Assembly (NCBI GenBank): GCA_963693365.1
Contig: CAVNZM010000009.1
Coordinates: 7,750,001-7,814,000, forward strand
Length of the DNA stretch: 64,000 nucleotides
Source of the DNA: Amoebidium appalachense
Lineage: Eukaryota; Ichthyosporea
Reading direction: 5' to 3'
Shown: positions 63,643 to 64,000 of the stretch, piece after piece
Layout of the letters: each line of letters starts with the position of its first letter
How positions within the stretch are numbered: position 1 is the stretch's first letter
The notes under the pieces: generated by a model
Told to the model about the DNA's origin: nothing
What the model saw: the letters and a program-made list of their open reading frames with translations, nothing else
Database searches by the model: none
Made by a program: the position numbers and the translations under genes

Positions 63643-64000
63643 TTCTCCCCCCTGCCCCCACACCCTTCCACTCACCCCTCCTCCCCGCCTCCCCAAGCCT
63701 CCTCTCCCCCTTTGCTGGCCCCCCTCGCCCATCCTCCCCCCCCCCCCCTCTCCCCCCCCCCCCCTCTGCCCCGAGCGCCACCTCAATACTCCTCCCGCTC
63801 CCCCCCCCCCCCCCACCCCCCCCCCCCCCCCCCCCTCCCTCCCTCCTCCCTCCCTCCCCCCCCAAAAAAAAACACACATGCACACATGGTCATACTCCCA
63901 TCCACCCGACTGGCAGGCAGGCACAAGCAATATTCTTACTCTTACCTTCACAGGCTGTGTATATTCTTAAAAACTAAAACTGCAAGAACTAGCTAGTACT

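Overview
The window is nuclear DNA from a eukaryote, most likely a unicellular one; I cannot fix the lineage from sequence alone. The evidence is GT-AG introns of a few hundred bases, a clearly recognisable histone chaperone gene (NASP/SHNi-TPR family) in 11 exons, a decayed VIT + von Willebrand A gene of the VWA5A type, TATA/CCAAT/E2F promoter motifs and two kinds of retroelement. Nothing bacterial (operons, Shine-Dalgarno sites, CRISPR, IS elements) is present. A very large share of the window is simple sequence: (CA)n/(GT)n, poly-C/poly-G, (GA)n/(CT)n and (GGGA)n. These arrays create most of the apparent open frames (His-Thr, Cys-Val, Pro, Gly, Ser-Leu runs), which are not genes.

Layout. 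0.7-17.7 kb: one long minus-strand gene, or several, built of tiny coiled-coil exons set in microsatellite introns. Its 5' half (12789-17680, nine exons) joins in frame except at one junction; further exon candidates run down to 742. 17.7-18.4 kb: a bidirectional promoter with a perfect palindromic E2F-type site. 18.4-25.8 kb: the plus-strand NASP homologue, 430 codons, all phases consistent. 25.8-29.7 kb: simple sequence and AT-rich unique DNA. 29.7-36.3 kb: three near-identical intronless genes for a 50-residue Lys/Pro/Ala protein with SPKK motifs, two of them head-to-head, each with TATA and CCAAT boxes and a conserved hairpin in the 3' flank. Between copies two and three lie a dead non-LTR retrotransposon fragment and an isolated exon candidate. 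38.3-39.4 kb: a foldback-type element with terminal inverted repeats and palindromic subterminal arrays. 41.5-45.5 kb: a plus-strand gene of unknown function with 3-4 joined exons. 49.2-51.9 kb: VWA5A-like pseudogene. 55.5-60 kb: a diverged four-copy repeat family and one exon candidate. 59.99-63.58 kb: a complete, young, non-autonomous LTR retrotransposon on the minus strand, with a tRNA-Arg-type primer site, a polypurine tract and a 5-bp target duplication.

The shared theme of the readable genes is chromatin. NASP carries and buffers H3-H4 in the nucleus, and the SPKK proteins resemble histone H1 tails and have promoters and 3' flanks reminiscent of histone genes. That link is inference. 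Splice-site reading was done by eye, so exon edges may be off by a few bases.
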